This document shows, one piece after another, positions 1 to 12,365 of a stretch of 64,000 bases of DNA. Location: positions 13,495,001 through 13,559,000 of the forward strand of contig NC_134776.1 of assembly GCF_050436995.1 (NCBI RefSeq), given 5' to 3'. Under the pieces are notes generated by a model. That model was not told the origin of the DNA. It saw only the letters and a program-made list of their open reading frames with translations, and ran no database searches. This DNA comes from Anticarsia gemmatalis. Lineage: Eukaryota; Arthropoda; Insecta; Lepidoptera; Erebidae. How positions within the stretch are numbered: the stretch's first letter is position 1; every line of letters starts with the position of its first letter. A program made the position numbers and the translations under genes.

Positions 1-3000
1 CTTAAGTATTAAGATTAAATAGTTATCTAATCTTACAATATCATTCGTTATTTTCAATAAGATCGATGCGAACTTTTATTACTTGTCCAAACATTCTTCT
101 AGGTAAAAAATATCGTTAGTTGACATAATATTGAGACAATAAGCTAATAAACATACAGTCAGCAAAATAATCTGTTACAGATGTAATTAGTCACATTCCA
201 GGTCAAGGCTTTTGCTGTACTTTAATAATTAATGCTGATCAATGGCGACCACACATAAAGTAATAAGTTTGACATAATTACAATTTCGATAAACATTTCA
301 CTATTATACGTAACTATGTCTGTTTAGCTATCTAAAATATACGGTTCAGGTCACAAAAAATCTTTGACTTGTCATTGGTAAGAATAGATATACAAGCTAC
401 ATATTTTCTGTTTAAAGTCATATTTATGTTAATGATGAGACGATAAAATAATTCGCATGAAGTTATTTATTTTACACATAAAAATGAATTTGAAAGGGAA
501 CCTAAACATATCTTAATAACTAGCCGACCCGCGCAACTTCGCTTGCGTTACATAAGCGTTAAATTTTTTCCCCGTTTTTGTAACATTTTTCACTGGTACT
601 CTGCTCCTATTGGTAGTAGCGTGATGATATATAGCCTATAACCTTCCTCGATAAATGGACTATCTAACACTGAAAGAATTTTTCAAATCGGACCAGTAGT
701 TCCTGAGATTAGCGCGTTCAAACAAACAAACAAACTCTTCAGCTTTATAATATTAGTATAGATAATATAATAAGTATGTACATTATTGTACATGGTTCAT
801 ACGTAGGTAAAACACGAAATGTACTTATCTTAATTATATGAGCACTTGTTGTTTTGTGAGCAAGTGGCTCGTTTTAAAAACTCCGGTTTTTCAAAAATTA
901 CGCTGTAATTCACTTGACGACTTTTCAATGAATTGAATAACTTTATTCAATTTTGTTTGTCATTCAAGTACATAAATGTATTACTTTGATTAAAGTATAT
1001 AATTGTACTGTTTTGTATGGTGGATACAAAAGGGATATCTTTAGGGTCACAAAACGGAAATCGTAAATTACCCGTCGGTGAGAAAAATACAGTAAAAATC
1101 ATTAAAGTAATGGGAGCTAAATAGTGACCGTAGTGACCGTATCTTCCGGTAAAATGTATGAAGTTGGGTCGTTATCCTATTTTTCAACGATATGACTTTT
1201 TCATTAGGTACAAATGTACATGGCAATACCTGAATAATGTTTAGATATTGTTTACCACGTACTACCCGACGGACTAAAAAATAAAAACTAGTATTGTCGG
1301 TGTCCTTATTCACCATGTCTAGCAATGAAGTTTAAAAAGCTTTACGTGTTTTATAGTTTTTTCTATTGCCAACCAAATATCCTGTGTCGTCCGCGCCAGA
1401 ATTCTTACTCTAATCAAATAAAATATTGACTGATATTTGTTAATATTTCGTTTGTTTTGTATAACAGAGTATGGTAGAAGAATACAAGGCATGCTCATCC
1501 GATAGTGCATACACTGCCTACTCCGTGTCAAAATAGATTCGGAAAAGGTCCAGTCAAACATAAATTTTTAAAGAAATTTAGTTTTCACTAATCATAGTAG
1601 GGCGGCCTAATATGATTAGTGGAAACTTTTTGTCCAGTTTCCAACACAGATCAAATACTCGTAACTATGTAATTTTCCGTCCATGCTGCGATAAGCGATA
1701 ACCGTCGCCGTCCGCTTATTTCACTGAATATCGACTGCTTTTCGAAGACCTTTCCCCCATCGTAGGTATTCGTGTATTGTACTGATAATTTATTCAATAT
1801 AAATATTCGTCTCTTTATTACACAGATATCGTCACGTAATTCGAGCATCATAATGTTGATTGTTGTGTTAGGTTTCACGACAGACTTTCAAAGCCTTACA
1901 AAATTTGCATTTTATCGTTAGTAAAAGGCTCTTATGGTTAGCGCTACATATTCTTTTGTACATATAAAACAAAATAATTGTTACCAGATAAGAAAACAAT
2001 ACGTTAGCACCTGTTTAAGATAACATACTTAATTGGTTGTAGGTGACAGGTTCTTAGTGCAAATGTCAATACGGCACACGCCACTCGCACGCGATTTACT
2101 TGGGGTGACGATAATTACACCATTTAATAATTCCGGCAATATGTTTGCGTAAACTCCACAATGTGACGATTGACTATCCACCCCTGTTTTGTAAGCGGTG
2201 TCTTTATAATGTGGCGTCGGCTTTTTTGACATTTCACCCTGTAACTTTACACCCAACATTAGTACCACTGATATGTTTATGCAGGAAAAAATAGTTTGAA
2301 TGTACGTTTATTCTTTTATCGCTATTTTATTCAGTTTTTGTCAATAGCTCTAAAAAGATAGATGTGCTTAAATTGACAATAACCAGGATTTTAATATCTG
2401 GCTAATCATTTTACTATTTAGGTAGTAGCGACTCTACATTAGTCTACATCATCTAACTGAGCTAGTTAGCTAACATTTTTAATGTCTATATCTACCATCG
2501 AATTAGTTTCTTGATTGGACTAAAACTAAACACAGAAAGAACGTCGCGGGTCGTGTTTCCGTTTAGTCTGATCCTTTTACTAGTCTTATAAGAAGGTTAC
2601 GTTATTACGATTACATAATGTAATGTCGGTCAGTACTTATAAGCAAACTCCGCTTTAAGACGTTTTATCTCACGTAGATAACGATAAGATCATTAATGTC
2701 TTATCATGTAAATGATTTATCTACATTCTATTGTGATAGAGATCTAACCCTGTATCTGAGTATAAAGTCGAAAGGCAAAAGTTAACCGCGTGTATAGGAT
2801 AGTAATTAGCGAGGGGAAGTACGCAGTCAAAATATGTAACGTTTACCATTTACTGATAATTATTATTGTACGAGTCCCCTGTTATTTTCACCGCACATAC
2901 GGTATAATTGTTCTCTGTACGTCACGCTACTATTACGAAAACATGTTAGTGTTTTGCCGATAGCCAGTTCAATCACTGATTTTATAGGGAGGTGAAAGAC

Positions 3001-4578
3001 CCACCTATTATCCCACTTTAATACCACATGTGGTTCAAGAGAAATGTTAATTGATAGTCGAGTATCGTACAATCACAGTATATAATTCATAAACTACCCT
3101 TCGGCTTGGCAATTTGCGTAATTAGGGCTGCCGATTAAGGTCCTAACTTTACTACCTGTGCTATTGAATGCACGATTCAAGTAAAATGTTTGAGAGTGCC
3201 TCATTTGTTCAACTTAGTTATTAGGATCGTAAACAATTATTTGGAGACAGATTATTACGTGACTATCATTCCTATGCAAGAAGCATAGGGAATTACTTTA
3301 CATACATCCGATTACAGTAGAAACAAAAGATAAAAAGGTAGTTAGGTCATTGTATTCTGAAGTGTCTCAATATCTGAGATAGAGTTTATCTCCGACTGCC
3401 CTTGGATTTACATTTCATGGAACAATGATCTATCAGCCTTCTACATTCAACACTGATAACTAAATCTACTTCCGTAAATTGCTAAATTGAAGTCAACCAC
3501 ATAAAATTAAATTGTAAAGTCAAACCACACATATAGACCTTTACGATGAACTTGGTTCAAAAGTAAGTAGGTACCTACCCTCTTGCACAACCCCATGGGA
3601 AAACCAACATATGCCCTGAACAAGGACTGGACTGACATGTCAAGACATGTTGAAGTATTAATTGATATGTCTATGCCATATAGCAGTACAATTAATTCAA
3701 ATAACTTTTATATAGCAGGTATATCATTAAATATATCGAAGTTTATAGAAATAGCTATTAGATACTTACATTGAGGTTGAAATGATTTAACACCGGTCGA
3801 CCGCTCGAGTGATACCTACCTATCTGGTTATTTTGGAAGATCCTTGTAGGCTTGTATCAAAAGGGTTTGTAGAATTGGAAGAAAAACATCAGCATTTTGT
3901 AACCTTTTTTAAACAGCACCTCAAGTACATATTTTTTAGCGCATGTGGTGCCAAAAGTCGCTATCGGCTGATATGATAAAGGGATAAAACTTCTATCAAA
4001 ATCCCATTTATCCGCCTTGACATCTGAAGAGTTATCTTTTATATTTTAGCGTGCGATGTCGCATCGGGGTTTTCTCATTTGAATAATCAATCGATTATTA
4101 ATGCCTGCCGCCAATGACGCAGCAATATTCTTACAAAACGAACAATATCCTTACAAGGGTGCATATTCGAATTTGCAGACAATTTGATTAAGTTATTGTA
4201 TTATAATAAAACCCAATTCGCTTACAGTTTTGAGCAAAAATCAATGATATTGTGTATTTAAATTCAGTATTTTTTACAATTCATTACACGGGTGTTTGCA
4301 TCTCATCTTTTTTATATGAGGAACAAGCTGCAGATTTGTAATCACGGTGTATGCTTATAATATTAAATTAATTATATTATCATTCTCGGTACTACTACAT
4401 ACGTGGTCTTCCTAGTAGCGGATAGTACGAGTAGACTTAAATCGAATAAAGTATAGTAGCCATATTGTTTAAGTCTAATCAAAGGCTGTCGCTGGCCGAT
4501 TGCTGACCATTACGATCACGCAAGGTAGGCATAATGTCAGATGACCTTTGTTAAAATATTGATTCATTTTGTGAAGGT
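1..4578. other. Intergenic DNA, no gene recognised
   Basis: AT-rich sequence upstream of the nuclear receptor gene. Apart from the Helitron at 520-762 I recognise no coding exon, RNA gene or repeat. The short open frames here (up to 85 codons) resemble no family I know and have no convincing splice or start context. The last few hundred bases may hold the promoter or an untranslated first exon of the receptor gene, but no specific site is evident. Confidence 0.6.
520..762 (-). mobile_element. Non-autonomous Helitron (family 1)
   Basis: Read on the minus strand, the element starts TCTATACTAATA, followed by AAAGCTGAAGAG and a short TTTG tract. It ends with a GCGCAA/TTGCGC-type hairpin, then GGGTCGGCTAG. 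It lies between an A and a T, the Helitron insertion preference, without a target duplication. At 243 bp there is no room for a Rep/helicase gene, so it would be mobilised in trans. It is homologous to the copies at 6316-6616, 13149-13426 and 23095-23289. Confidence 0.85.
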
Positions 4579-5543
4579 ATGGAGGCGAGCAGCGGCAAAC
4601 CGGGGACTTTATGCCGCGTGTGTGGGGACAAAGCTTCGGGGAAACATTATGGAGTGTCATCGTGTGACGGCTGTAGAGGCTTCTTCAAAAGAAGTATTCG
4701 ACGGTAAAATTATAGAATACGCTTCAAATAATTTAGAAATAATTAATGAAGTTATTTTTGGTAAATGTACCTACTTATTTATATGTACATTAGGTACATT
4801 GAGGCATAAAGAAAAAATAATGAGGTTAATTTGGTGTTGAATGTTGAAAACTTGAATACGTCTCCCTATCAAGATAAATGTAATAAATTAGTCTCAGAAT
4901 TAATTAGGTATTTTTCACGAGATAATTATACATATATTATGAAGACATTCAGTAAGCTTATACAAAAATTCAGAGTTTGAAACAGTTTTGTCTTTAGGCA
5001 CGAGTTATTCAAATTATCAATTTAACTATCTGCGCTACATAAGATCCCTATATCCTAATAGCATACTAATAGCCTGTATGTCTACACTATTTTAATAAAA
5101 CATAATGAAATATATTAAAATCAATGTGCAACTTATTAATACATAGGAATTTCCTTACCTCTCATCAACAGTAACTTGGATTACGTTTGTAAAGAAAACG
5201 GGCGGTGCGTAGTGGACGTCACTAGGCGGAATCAATGCCAAGCGTGCCGGTTTTCAAAATGTCTTCGTGTTAATATGAAGAAAGATGGTGAGTAAATCAG
5301 ATTATACACTAAGTACTAAATTATAACTCTTAAAATGAAGTGTATTAATTCTCTTACAAGTCACCTTGCATATCCGGTGAGTTTACGTAGAGCTGTTGTG
5401 TGTTTTATGTTAAATTATTGTACCAACGGAAGGCAATTTTTTTATCTCTGGTCCGTTTAATAAGTATGGTTAAATTTACACATTTTATGTACATTAAGGC
5501 GCTTGCATTAAATCCATACTAATATTATAAATGCGAAAGTAAC

Positions 5544-5582
<39 letters not shown>

Positions 5583-8500
5583 GCTACTCAATCACGCCTA
5601 AACTACTGAACCAATTTCCGTGAAATTTGGTATGAAGATACTTTGATATCCGAGAAAGGACATAGGCTACTTTTTACTCCGGGAAAATATCTCATTCCCA
5701 CGGAAAACAGCGACAATCGGAAGAAACCACTCCACCGCTTAGCGGTTGCACTGGCGCTTTCACTAGATGGCGCTACTGGCAATATTAAATCGCACTATCA
5801 TTACGTTTTATGTCTTAGCTGGGTAAGCCTACGCTTTGGAGATTTTTAACCGAAATTTGATTATTATTCTACTTACGTTATTCTAATCAGTTGAGGTTAT
5901 ACTCTTTCGAATTAATATTAGTTTGAAATAGTTTCCACTAAATATTTCGTGTTAGTTATAATAAATTTGTTTGTATATTCTTTTAAGTAGTTTTAATTAC
6001 ATTATTTTCGTATTTAATGTTAATATTATACCCATTTAGTGGTATTTGGTAGAATTTCGTGTTAGTTTAATTGTATATTCTTTTAAGTAGTTATGAGTAT
6101 TATATTATAGTATATGGTCACCCATCCACGGAACAACCTCGGCAAGCGTAGCTTAACCTTAGAGATGGATGCACGCGGTTGTTACTTTGTTACGAGGTTC
6201 TCTTATCTATACAAATATTATAAAGCTGAGTTAGTTTGAACGCGCTAATCTCAAGAACTACTGGCTCGAATTGAAAAAAATATTTTTGTGTTGACCATTT
6301 ACCGAGGAAGGCTAATCTATACTAATATTATAAAGCTGAAGAGTTTGTTTGTTTGTTTGTTTGTTTGTTTGTTTGTTTGTTTGTTTGTTTGTTTGTTTGT
6401 TTGTTTGTTTGAACGCGCTAATCTCAGAGACTACTGGTCCGATTTGAAAAATTCTTTCAGTGTTAGATAGACCATTTATCGAGGAAGGCTTTAGGCTATA
6501 TAACATCACGCTACGGCCATTAGGAGCGGAGTAGCAACGAAAAATGTTACAAAAACGGTGAATTTTTTTTTCATTCTTTCTTATGTGACGCAAGCGAAGT
6601 TGCGCGGGTCAGCTAGTACTAATTATAAAGATGAACAGTATACCGTCGGAACCTCGGTTGAGACATTTAATTTTATGGTGGTCAAAAATGTTATCATCCT
6701 GATAGTTACTAGACGATGACAGTTACTAGAAAATATGTCGCCAATTAGGTAAATAGCCAAAAACTTTTACGATTATTGTAAATATACAGTTAAGTACTAT
6801 ATTCCAACCGCACATCACAATATGTATACGGTTATGCCATAAAGAGACGTGCCGTTTTAAAGTAAACGGACTCTTAATAAAATCGTGGCTAATACGCATT
6901 TGCTCAGCAAAAAAATAAAATCAGTCAAAATCTCAGATAAGTAAGTAAGTATATAATTGCATATAAAATTGTAATATCATACAATATTTACTGGTAATCA
7001 ATAGTGAACACGGCCAAGCACTTGTGTCGATAAAGTATTTATCCAGGGTGGTTCCTTCGCAGCATGTCTTTTCCATTAGGAAACATCTCGAGTATTTGCG
7101 GTACACAAGTGTCAGTAAGTGGTGAGTGAGAAAAAATCGAGGGCTTGAGCAGGCGATGTCTCGCCTTCCCTTTCATGTCTCGACCAGGTTGAGGTTCTCA
7201 CGAAGTCAATAACATTATACAAAAGTGAAAAGAACGCGGTAAAATATTGGTTGGGTATTGAAGTAAAGATAATTTTATTTTATCGTTCGATTAAACGTTT
7301 ACTGCAGGGTTTTCAGCATGATTATTTCGTTAAAATCGCTGTAGAACCTTTCGAGTTCAAAACCTTGCCTCATTGTCTTCATTACAAATAAGCAAGTATA
7401 ATGCAGATTACGTTCGTAATCTTGCTGCTTCACAGTAATAGCAGTGTTGTACACGTCGAATATTTGATTTATACTTTTACAAATTCAGTAAGATATCATA
7501 ATATTATGCTTTCACGACCCGCCTATTGGAGAATGCATAAAATAAAAGTTTCAGATACACATAATATTTTGTTCGCTTGGATGAAAATATATCAGATAAC
7601 ATGAGCTGATGAAATTATCAAATAGAATAAGGGGAAGGTACCTACATGACCGTTTTCATAAGGAATCAAAACGCGATCACTTAGATCAGCATTGTGGTGA
7701 AAAATAAACATTATTAAGGGGTAAGTGTCAGCGGCAGGCGTCGTTCACACAGATATTTATTTACATATCAAATTGATTGCGCCCCGCAACAAATCGTTTG
7801 CCACTTCGCACTGCACTAGCGCTGACGACTCCTCTATTATATTATACGCACCTCCCCTAATGTGTTAACAATAGATTCACTTTAGATGTTTTTATCCGAA
7901 CTATTTGTTAATTTAATCACTAGGAAGTACCTATGATTATTTTTTCTTGGTTAGGTAGGTCAGTAACTAGGTAGGTAGGTTAGAAAATTTTTCAATACTT
8001 GGACTGATCAGTAGATATTTTTAAATTAGTAATTAATTTCCCGGCGGTTTTCACAGCTGTCCAACATGAACGTGCGCCTCGCCCGTCGGTAGCCGCCCAA
8101 CATCATTTAGCGCTACAGAAACTAGGATACAACTTCACAAGGCAACAATCTTTTATCCCCAGTCCGACTCCTATGGCGTTGTCCACTTTCCCCCCTCTCC
8201 ATCCCTACAACGGTTTGATATCTACTCTCCCGGAATCTAGTGTGCACAATTCGTTTATGGATAGATCTTCGTTTCAAGATTTCCCCACTTCTCGGCTGCC
8301 GGAAACGTTGTCGGCGGACGTTTCACAGCTCAACCCTCTCCTCGGCACCCACGTCGGTGCCCTCAGTCCGCTCAATCCTTTCAAGATTCCGCTGTTCTCA
8401 GCTTCACTACACTACCCCGTCCCACATCCCGGATACATTCCAACAAACATATTATACCCCCCGATTATAACATCAGATTCTTCACCTGCCGTAGAAAGTG

Positions 8501-9909
8501 AGTATATTTTGATGCAATTTAGTTGTTTAGCTGCTTTATAAAGTTTTAACCTGATACTCTTTGTTGGATAGAAAAACCTGATCCACAAGTATTAGAAAAA
8601 ATAAAAGAAGATGAAGTGTCCAGCTCCGAAGAAGCTTGTAAAGCTGAATGCCAAGTAGATGACGGTAGTAAAGACGGTATGTGTGATAGATATGATACAA
8701 GTGGCCTGGCGAATATGCTCTCTTATAATAATTTAGATTCTGAAGCTCTGCGACGATTTTCTTGAATTCGTTAATGTCATGCGTGCCACGTTTAGTAAAG
8801 TAGGTACCTACACTACACGCTGCGTTGCTTTTAGATAATATGTATATTATTTGTAAAGGAACCCGTCACAAAAGTATGTTTAAAATTGTATTTTACAGAC
8901 TTGAGAAGCGACAAGAATAGTTCTCCCACAACTTTTGAACCTCCTGCACAAGTTATATCAAAGAAATTAGAAAAGCATTGCCGAAATTTAGAGACTTGTT
9001 CATTAGCAGATTATCACAATGAGAGGCAGAGAATAATTCGAATTATTGAAACACCTAACCGGAGTTCCGACGAATTGACGAAAATTTCAACAAGAATCAA
9101 GAACCATTGTCACAGTAGCTGGAAATTTGACGAAGGAGTGTGTGACCCGGCTGCTAAGGTTTTGGTTGCATCGATAAAGTGGTTGCATGGAGTAGGCTCA
9201 TTTGTTCACATGAAACCAACGGAACAAACAAATTTGTTGCGTAGTAATTGGAAAGAATTGTTTATTCTAACTGCTGCTGAGTTCTCCTTCCATTTCGATG
9301 AAGGTAAGACTTTTAGTGTTATGCTTATGTAGGTACCTATTGAGTTGTGTATTCTACTCTCCTCCCAATATTTTAACATATTTTTTTAATTGCAGATGAA
9401 GAATTTTCTATAATAACTTCCAAACGACCGTATTTAAAGACAGAACTTCAAAAACTATCACAACTTTTGAAGAGATTATCACTTTGCAAATTGGATAAAT
9501 CAGAATTGGACTGGTTGAGATCTACGCTACTATTTCGTTCAGGTATGAATAGGAACCGACTAAGTATTTATCGGCACTTACGAATACATTATAACATACT
9601 TACCTATAAAATTGTCAAATTCATAACATTTTGCAGCATAACTTGAAGTTTTGTCAATCCCTTTATTTAGATGCCGTGGAGGGCGACTCAAAACCTCACA
9701 TCGAGATGCTACAGGAACAATTCTTGCTACTTTTACAAAAGCATTGTGGAGCAAAGGATCCAACTCGTTTTGGTAAAGTAATGATGTTGCTGCCAAACAT
9801 CTGCTGTACTGCAAGTAAAGAAATACTGGAACATCTACTCTTCCCTTCGTCATCTTCGGACGATGTACACTCGATTCTGTCACGGATACTCATGTATACT
9901 TCAATGTGA
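4579..9909 (+). CDS. Nuclear receptor, NR2E group (PNR/Hr51/Hr83-like)
   Basis: Seven exons: 4579-4703, 5172-5287, 8057-8497, 8572-8676, 8899-9303, 9396-9542 and 9671-9909, giving 525 aa with all junctions in frame. The DNA-binding domain starts almost at the N-terminus (residues 12-72). Zinc finger 1 uses C12, C15, C29 and C32 with P-box CDGCRG, followed by FFKRSIRR. Finger 2 uses C48, C54, C64 and C67, with RRNQCQACRFSKCL after it. A proline/serine-rich hinge covers about residues 82-260. The ligand-binding domain is in exons 5-7; its family signature (SIKW, then SNWKELFIL) lies at about 354-393. The domain order and DBD place it in the NR2E group of transcription factors. I could not decide between Hr51 (NR2E3), Hr83 (NR2E5) and the insect NR2E6 class from memory. 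The chosen ATG opens directly before the DBD, so an upstream 5' exon remains possible. Confidence 0.92.
5513..5720 (+). mobile_element. Helitron 5' part (family 2), in receptor intron 2
   Basis: Begins TCCATACTAATATTATAAAT and continues with GCGAAAGTAACTCTGTCTG, a CTGT microsatellite and CTACTCAATCACGCCTAAAC. The same sequence recurs at 11678 and, more decayed, at 18243. No CTAG-type 3' end was found downstream, so the right boundary is approximate and the copy is probably truncated. Confidence 0.7.
5544..5583. repeat. CTGT microsatellite inside Helitron
   Basis: About ten tandem copies of TCTG/CTGT directly after the conserved Helitron 5' end. The same tract, at different lengths, occurs in the copies near 11720 and 18295, so it is part of the element. 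Confidence 0.95.
6206..6315 (+). mobile_element. Truncated Helitron (family 1), 5' end only
   Basis: Starts TCTATACAAATATTATAAAG and runs as far as ACCGAGGAAGGCTA, where it stops at the first base of a second, complete family-1 Helitron. The missing 3' part does not resume after that second copy. The simplest reading is a head-to-tail pair in which the upstream copy lost its 3' end. Confidence 0.75.
6316..6616 (+). mobile_element. Complete non-autonomous Helitron (family 1)
   Basis: A 301-bp element in receptor intron 2. It starts TCTATACTAATATTATAAAG after an A. It ends with a hairpin-forming GACGCAAGCGAAGTTGCGC and GGGTCAGCTAG before a T. A long TTTG microsatellite occupies 6343-6411. No coding capacity. 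It is the best-preserved copy in the window and can serve as the reference for the other family-1 copies. Confidence 0.88.
6343..6411. repeat. TTTG microsatellite inside Helitron
   Basis: About seventeen tandem GTTT units at the conserved microsatellite position of the family-1 Helitron. The homologous tract is much shorter at 720-735, 13370-13395 and 23110-23125. Confidence 0.95.
6617..8056. other. Remainder of receptor intron 2
   Basis: Intronic sequence between the Helitron pair and exon 3. No further exon, RNA or repeat was recognised. The acceptor TTTTCACAG precedes exon 3. Confidence 0.6.
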
Positions 9910-9998
9910 ATTAAAAACCAAGGTTCATCAAATGTTACGGACCAAAATGTATATTACCGCTCGATCGAAATTTAAAAGTAATTGTTTTCGAGTCAAAC

Positions 9999-10004
9999 AA
10001 TAAA
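9999..10004 (+). terminator. Poly(A) signal of nuclear receptor gene
   Basis: Canonical AATAAA 90 bases after the stop codon. It is the first such signal downstream and a plausible short 3' UTR end. Confidence 0.6.
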
Positions 10005-11000
10005 TTCGTCCATTTTCTATTTTAAGGTTTACGTTAATATCTACCAGCTATAAAGCCCTCTATGATGTAGGTATAATATAACTATGTTGTAAAGCCCTTC
10101 AATCTGTCTTATAAATGGACAATACAGACTATTACAGACCTAATTATTCCATGCATTTGTGCCTAAACACTTTAAATGATCGTTAGAAATTGAGCTCTAG
10201 AAAGTACCAGAGGGCCACAAGTGCGAATTTGATACCAAATGCCTATTTCATCTTCAGGTTACGCTAAAACATGATATAGAGGACTAGACTTCATTTTTCT
10301 ATTTTTTTATATATTTTGCTCAAAAGCTATGGTTTTAATTTAAGAAAAGATATAAGACACTACGCCCTTTTTAAAATTCTATTAAGAGACATTTAGGCAT
10401 CAAAATTCACACTTATGGCAAGAGCTCGTTAAGCTAGCTTTTATTACAAACACTGAAATATTATTCTATACTCTTGAGTACAAATACTTATTTAAAATAT
10501 GTTACGCTAAAGTTACATTAGATTATGACTAGGTTAGCTTGATCCAAAAAAATACAAACTTTAAATGAAATATTAGCAGATTTATTCGATCTGTTTTACC
10601 AAGTAATTAGTGTTTGTGTATCGTGTACCTGGAATGAGCCCTTGATGGCCTATTCTAATGTTTCTAGTCATTGCTAGTCTTTTAGTTCTCTGCCAGAGAC
10701 AATTTTATATTCGTTAAACATATCGCAAGCAATTTGTATAAAGCATTCAGTTTTCTCAAACGTGTTTAAAGACATTCAAAATGATAAAATATCTACAAAT
10801 TGCCTGCGTCGGATACAAAACATGTTTGACAAGCTTTTAATCTTAGGAAGAAGTTTAAATGTAAGTTATTCTAAATGTACGAAGTTTAATTAAATTATAT
10901 TTATTATTTTCTGTATCATATTAACACTGCCAGATGATGTTGAAATACAAAACTATTAGAGCTTAGAATTATAACACTTGTGTTTTACTAAATATTTTTA
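10005..11000. other. Intergenic DNA
   Basis: AT-rich sequence after the receptor gene. I see no gene or recognisable repeat until the SINE that hosts the foldback element. Confidence 0.5.
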
Positions 11001-11083
11001 TTTTCCCGCACTTAGCATTGCTCTTGTGTCGCGGGGACTTTTTACACACATACAAACAACGGACACAAAGTACAGTCAGCACC

Positions 11084-11307
11084 AAAAGTCGATGAACAGA
11101 ATCAACTTAACAAAACACCTGTTCACAATAAAATGCCATAAGTTATAGTCGCAACTAGGAAACAAAATAGCCTGTACACCAGAAATTTACAAAATTCGTT
11201 AAACACGAGTATTTCAAAAGTATCTGTACACTAGTATTCCTAAAGTTGCTGTACACCAACAATCCAAATGTCGCTGAACATCATTGTATCAAAAGTCACT
11301 AAGCATC
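11084..11307 (+). repeat. Regularly spaced subterminal motif of foldback element
   Basis: Variants of AAAAGTCGCTGTACA begin near 11084, 11164, 11216, 11241, 11266 and 11291. The last four are spaced 25 bases apart. The mirror-image set lies in the right arm (about 13600-13895). Such clusters near transposon ends can be transposase-binding sites; that role is inferred. Confidence 0.7.
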
Positions 11308-11677
11308 AGTAAAGACAAAATTATTAGTATATTTTGAACATTGCCGTGTGTTAATCTACTTTTGTCGCTTATGTTGTTCAGCTACTTTTGGGACAGTGCT
11401 TGCTTAACCTAAATAATGTATGTTAACACGTTAGTATCTATTTCAATACTTATTCACAAAACAATTATATTTTATTGTCAGTAATCATATTAATCTATAA
11501 TATGAAACATAACATAAACATAACTCTAATGAAATAAGGTTAACAAAGTATATTTTTAACGTTGCCGCGTGTTAATCTAGAACAAAGTATTTGGTACTGA
11601 AGAAAAGTATGATGTAAATCGTAATCATTTATTTATTAAAAGCACAATCAAAAATTAAAATGAAAATATTTTAGATA

Positions 11678-12161
11678 TCCATACTAATCCATACTAATAT
11701 TATAAATGCGAAAGTAACTCTGTCTGTCTGTCTGTCTGTCTGTCTGCTACTCAATCACGCCTAAACTACTGAACCAATTTGCATGAAATTTGGTATGGAG
11801 ATATTTTGATACTCGAGAAAAGGACATAGGCTACTTTTTATCCCGGGAAAATTACGCATTTCCCGGGAAAATTCAGTTGGCGAACGAAGTCGCGAATAAT
11901 CAATATTATAATGACATTGAATTAACAAAATTCCGTTGTCATGGCAACTGTTAATAACGGATATGCCTTAGCGCAACTTCGTTACATATATTAAGAGATA
12001 TAAATAATTTTGAGAATATTTTTCGTGAAAAAACGCATATTTTGTATCATCACGCTACGACCAATAGGAGCAGAGTAACAGTAAAAAGTGTTACAAAAAC
12101 GTGGAAAATTCTGACCCATTCTCTCTTATGTGACGCAAGTGAAGTTGCGCGGGTCAGCAAG
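11678..12161 (+). mobile_element. Chimeric Helitron in left arm of foldback element
   Basis: A 484-bp insertion with a family-2 5' end (TCCATACTAAT, CTGT tract, ACTCAATCACGCC) and a family-1 3' end (GACGCAAGTGAAGTTGCGC, then GGGTCAGCAAG). It sits between an A and a T. The uninterrupted sequence survives in the opposite arm as TTATAATATCTAA (minus-strand equivalent TTAGATATTATAA), so both boundaries are known to the base. The terminal CTAG has decayed to CAAG. Confidence 0.82.
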
Positions 12162-12365
12162 TTATAATATAAATCTTAATGCAAAATCAAAAATTTTATT
12201 GAAAAATAAGAATTAATAGCGGGTATGGCCTCCATTCGCGTCTATTACTGCCTGGAGCCGTTCGCGCATATACCTATCATATTTTGACAAATATTTTGGC
12301 CCCTAAATCTCTCCCAAGTTTCTGTTGCATGAGCTATTATATTTTGTCGCGTGCGTGGTGTATCG

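Noticed and set aside
1068..2268. Three successive minus-strand open frames near the window start
   Set aside because: Each is under 90 codons, with no domain, no consistent splice sites between them and no family resemblance.
4541..4840. Open frame of 99 codons on the plus strand
   Set aside because: It overlaps nuclear receptor exon 1 in another frame; the zinc-finger frame starting at 4579 is clearly the coding one.
6312..6593. Minus-strand open frame with a (TNKQ) repeat peptide
   Set aside because: Translation of the TTTG microsatellite inside a Helitron, not a gene.
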